Source of the DNA: Acidobacteriaceae bacterium
GTDB lineage: Bacteria > Acidobacteriota > Terriglobia > Terriglobales > SbA1
Length of the DNA stretch: 13,943 nt
Assembly (NCBI GenBank): GCA_003136335.1
Contig: PLEA01000419.1
Coordinates: 153 to 14,095, forward strand
Direction of reading: 5' to 3'
This document shows, piece by piece, positions 13,401-13,943 of the stretch. The notes under the pieces were generated by a model. The model was not told where the DNA came from. It did no database searches and saw only the letters and a program-made list of their open reading frames with translations. Position numbers and translations under genes: made by a program. The stretch's first letter is position 1; each line of letters opens with the position of its first letter.

Positions 13401-13943
13401 TTATGACTCTTCGTCTTCTTTCTTGGGAACACTATTATCGATCTTGACGCTGCTCCCGGGACGCAAAGTGCGCAAGACCTTGTAACTCCCCGTTATCACT
13501 TCGTCGCCGTCTTTCAGGCCGTCGAGCACTTCAATATCGGTTGTGCCGGTAATTCCCGTCGCCACCGGAACGAACACCGCTTTCTTGTTGCGGATGACGA
13601 AAACCCCCTGCACGTCATCCTCTTTCTTCCCCTTGGATGCGACTTCCTTGGCCACCGGCGCCGCCGCGTGTACCGAGCCCGGCGGATTATTCTGCTGCTC
13701 GATCTGCGTCTTGCTGCGCAAAGTCAGCGCCTGGATCGGCAAAGCAAGAGCATTGCTCCGCGTTGCCGTTGTAATCTTGGCGGTGGTTGAAAGTCCGGGA
13801 CGCAGGTCCAGCGGCGCATCCTGCAGGTTCACCACTACTTTGAAGTCTTTGGCCTCTTCGCTGGCGGTCGCTTGCTGCGACGTTGAAACCCCACTGGAGC
13901 GGACGATCGCGTTATCCCCAATCTCAGAAACCGTGCCGTGAAA
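13401..13943 (-). CDS. MacA-like periplasmic efflux adaptor, C-terminal part (cut by right edge)
   Basis: The reverse strand stays open from the TGA/TAA region at 13401 to the right edge (181 codons), beyond the internal GTG at 13835. The visible part is the C-terminal half of an HlyD/MacA-type membrane-fusion protein. It includes FHGTVSEIGDNAIV, then EAKDFKVVVNLQDAP, LRPGLSTTAKITT, NALALPIQAL (the typical end of the beta-barrel domain), a charged linker (SKGKKEDDVQ), GVFVIRNKKAVFVPVATGIT, and LKDGDEVITGSYKVLRTL with GSSVKIDN at the end. These adaptors bridge the inner-membrane transporter and an outer-membrane channel. The signal/anchor helix, lipoyl and hairpin domains are outside the window. 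A MacB/LolD-like ATPase gene follows downstream, which supports a MacA-type role rather than an RND adaptor. Confidence 0.9.
   Translation of the reverse strand, partial: FHGTVSEIGDNAIVRSSGVSTSQQATASEEAKDFKVVVNLQDAPLDLRPGLSTTAKITTATRSNALALPIQALTLRSKTQIEQQNNPPGSVHAAAPVAKEVASKGKKEDDVQGVFVIRNKKAVFVPVATGITGTTDIEVLDGLKDGDEVITGSYKVLRTLRPGSSVKIDNSVPKKEDEES

Noticed and set aside
13401..13835. A separate 144-residue gene starting at GTG 13835
   Set aside because: The frame stays open to the right edge with adaptor-like sequence before that codon, so it is the C-terminal part of a longer protein.

Overview
The window looks like a chromosomal segment of an Acidobacteriota bacterium, probably of the Terriglobia type. 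This is inferred from gene content and repeat style, not from a marker gene. The pointers are a Pkn-type kinase with the usual acidobacterial N-terminus, a DUF2934 protein, a MacA-like adaptor with a long linker, high-GC codon use, and many intergenic GTCATTCCGAGCGAAG-type and hairpin repeats. No rRNA, tRNA, CRISPR array, transposase or phage gene was seen.

Layout. 1-615 (-) is the N-terminal 205 codons of a Ser/Thr protein kinase running off the left edge. 616-1144 is gene-free and holds a palindromic repeat. 1145-2209 (+) carries a DUF2934 protein and a DedA/VTT membrane protein. 2249-8280 (-) is a six-gene block. In transcription order it encodes an esterase-like alpha/beta hydrolase, an ATP-grasp ligase, a DUF1801 protein, a GCS2/YbdK carboxylate-amine ligase, an M29 metallo-aminopeptidase (start overlapping the GCS2 stop by one base) and a second ATP-grasp-like protein. 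8521-8976 (-) is a secreted NTF2-like (DUF4440-type) protein, divergent from an ornithine cyclodeaminase/mu-crystallin family gene at 9189-10172 (+). 10381-11367 (-) encodes a secreted LolA-like protein followed by a 30-residue membrane peptide. 11648-12364 (+) is a small outer-membrane beta-barrel protein. 12505-13943 (-) is a MacA-like adaptor (cut by the right edge) followed by its MacB/LolD-type ATPase. The permease is not downstream of the ATPase.

The most interesting part is the six-gene block. It combines three enzymes of amide- or peptide-bond-forming families (GCS2 plus two ATP-grasp types) with a peptidase that keeps all its metal ligands and a serine hydrolase. This suggests synthesis and turnover of a small gamma-glutamyl-like peptide or a peptide tag whose identity cannot be read from sequence. 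Four of its five internal junctions, plus the leader of its first gene, contain a copy of one repeat family in the same orientation. Each copy has a different core, several of them hairpins, so the copies look like a mosaic or nested element. In at least one junction the repeat end appears to supply the ribosome binding site of the next gene.
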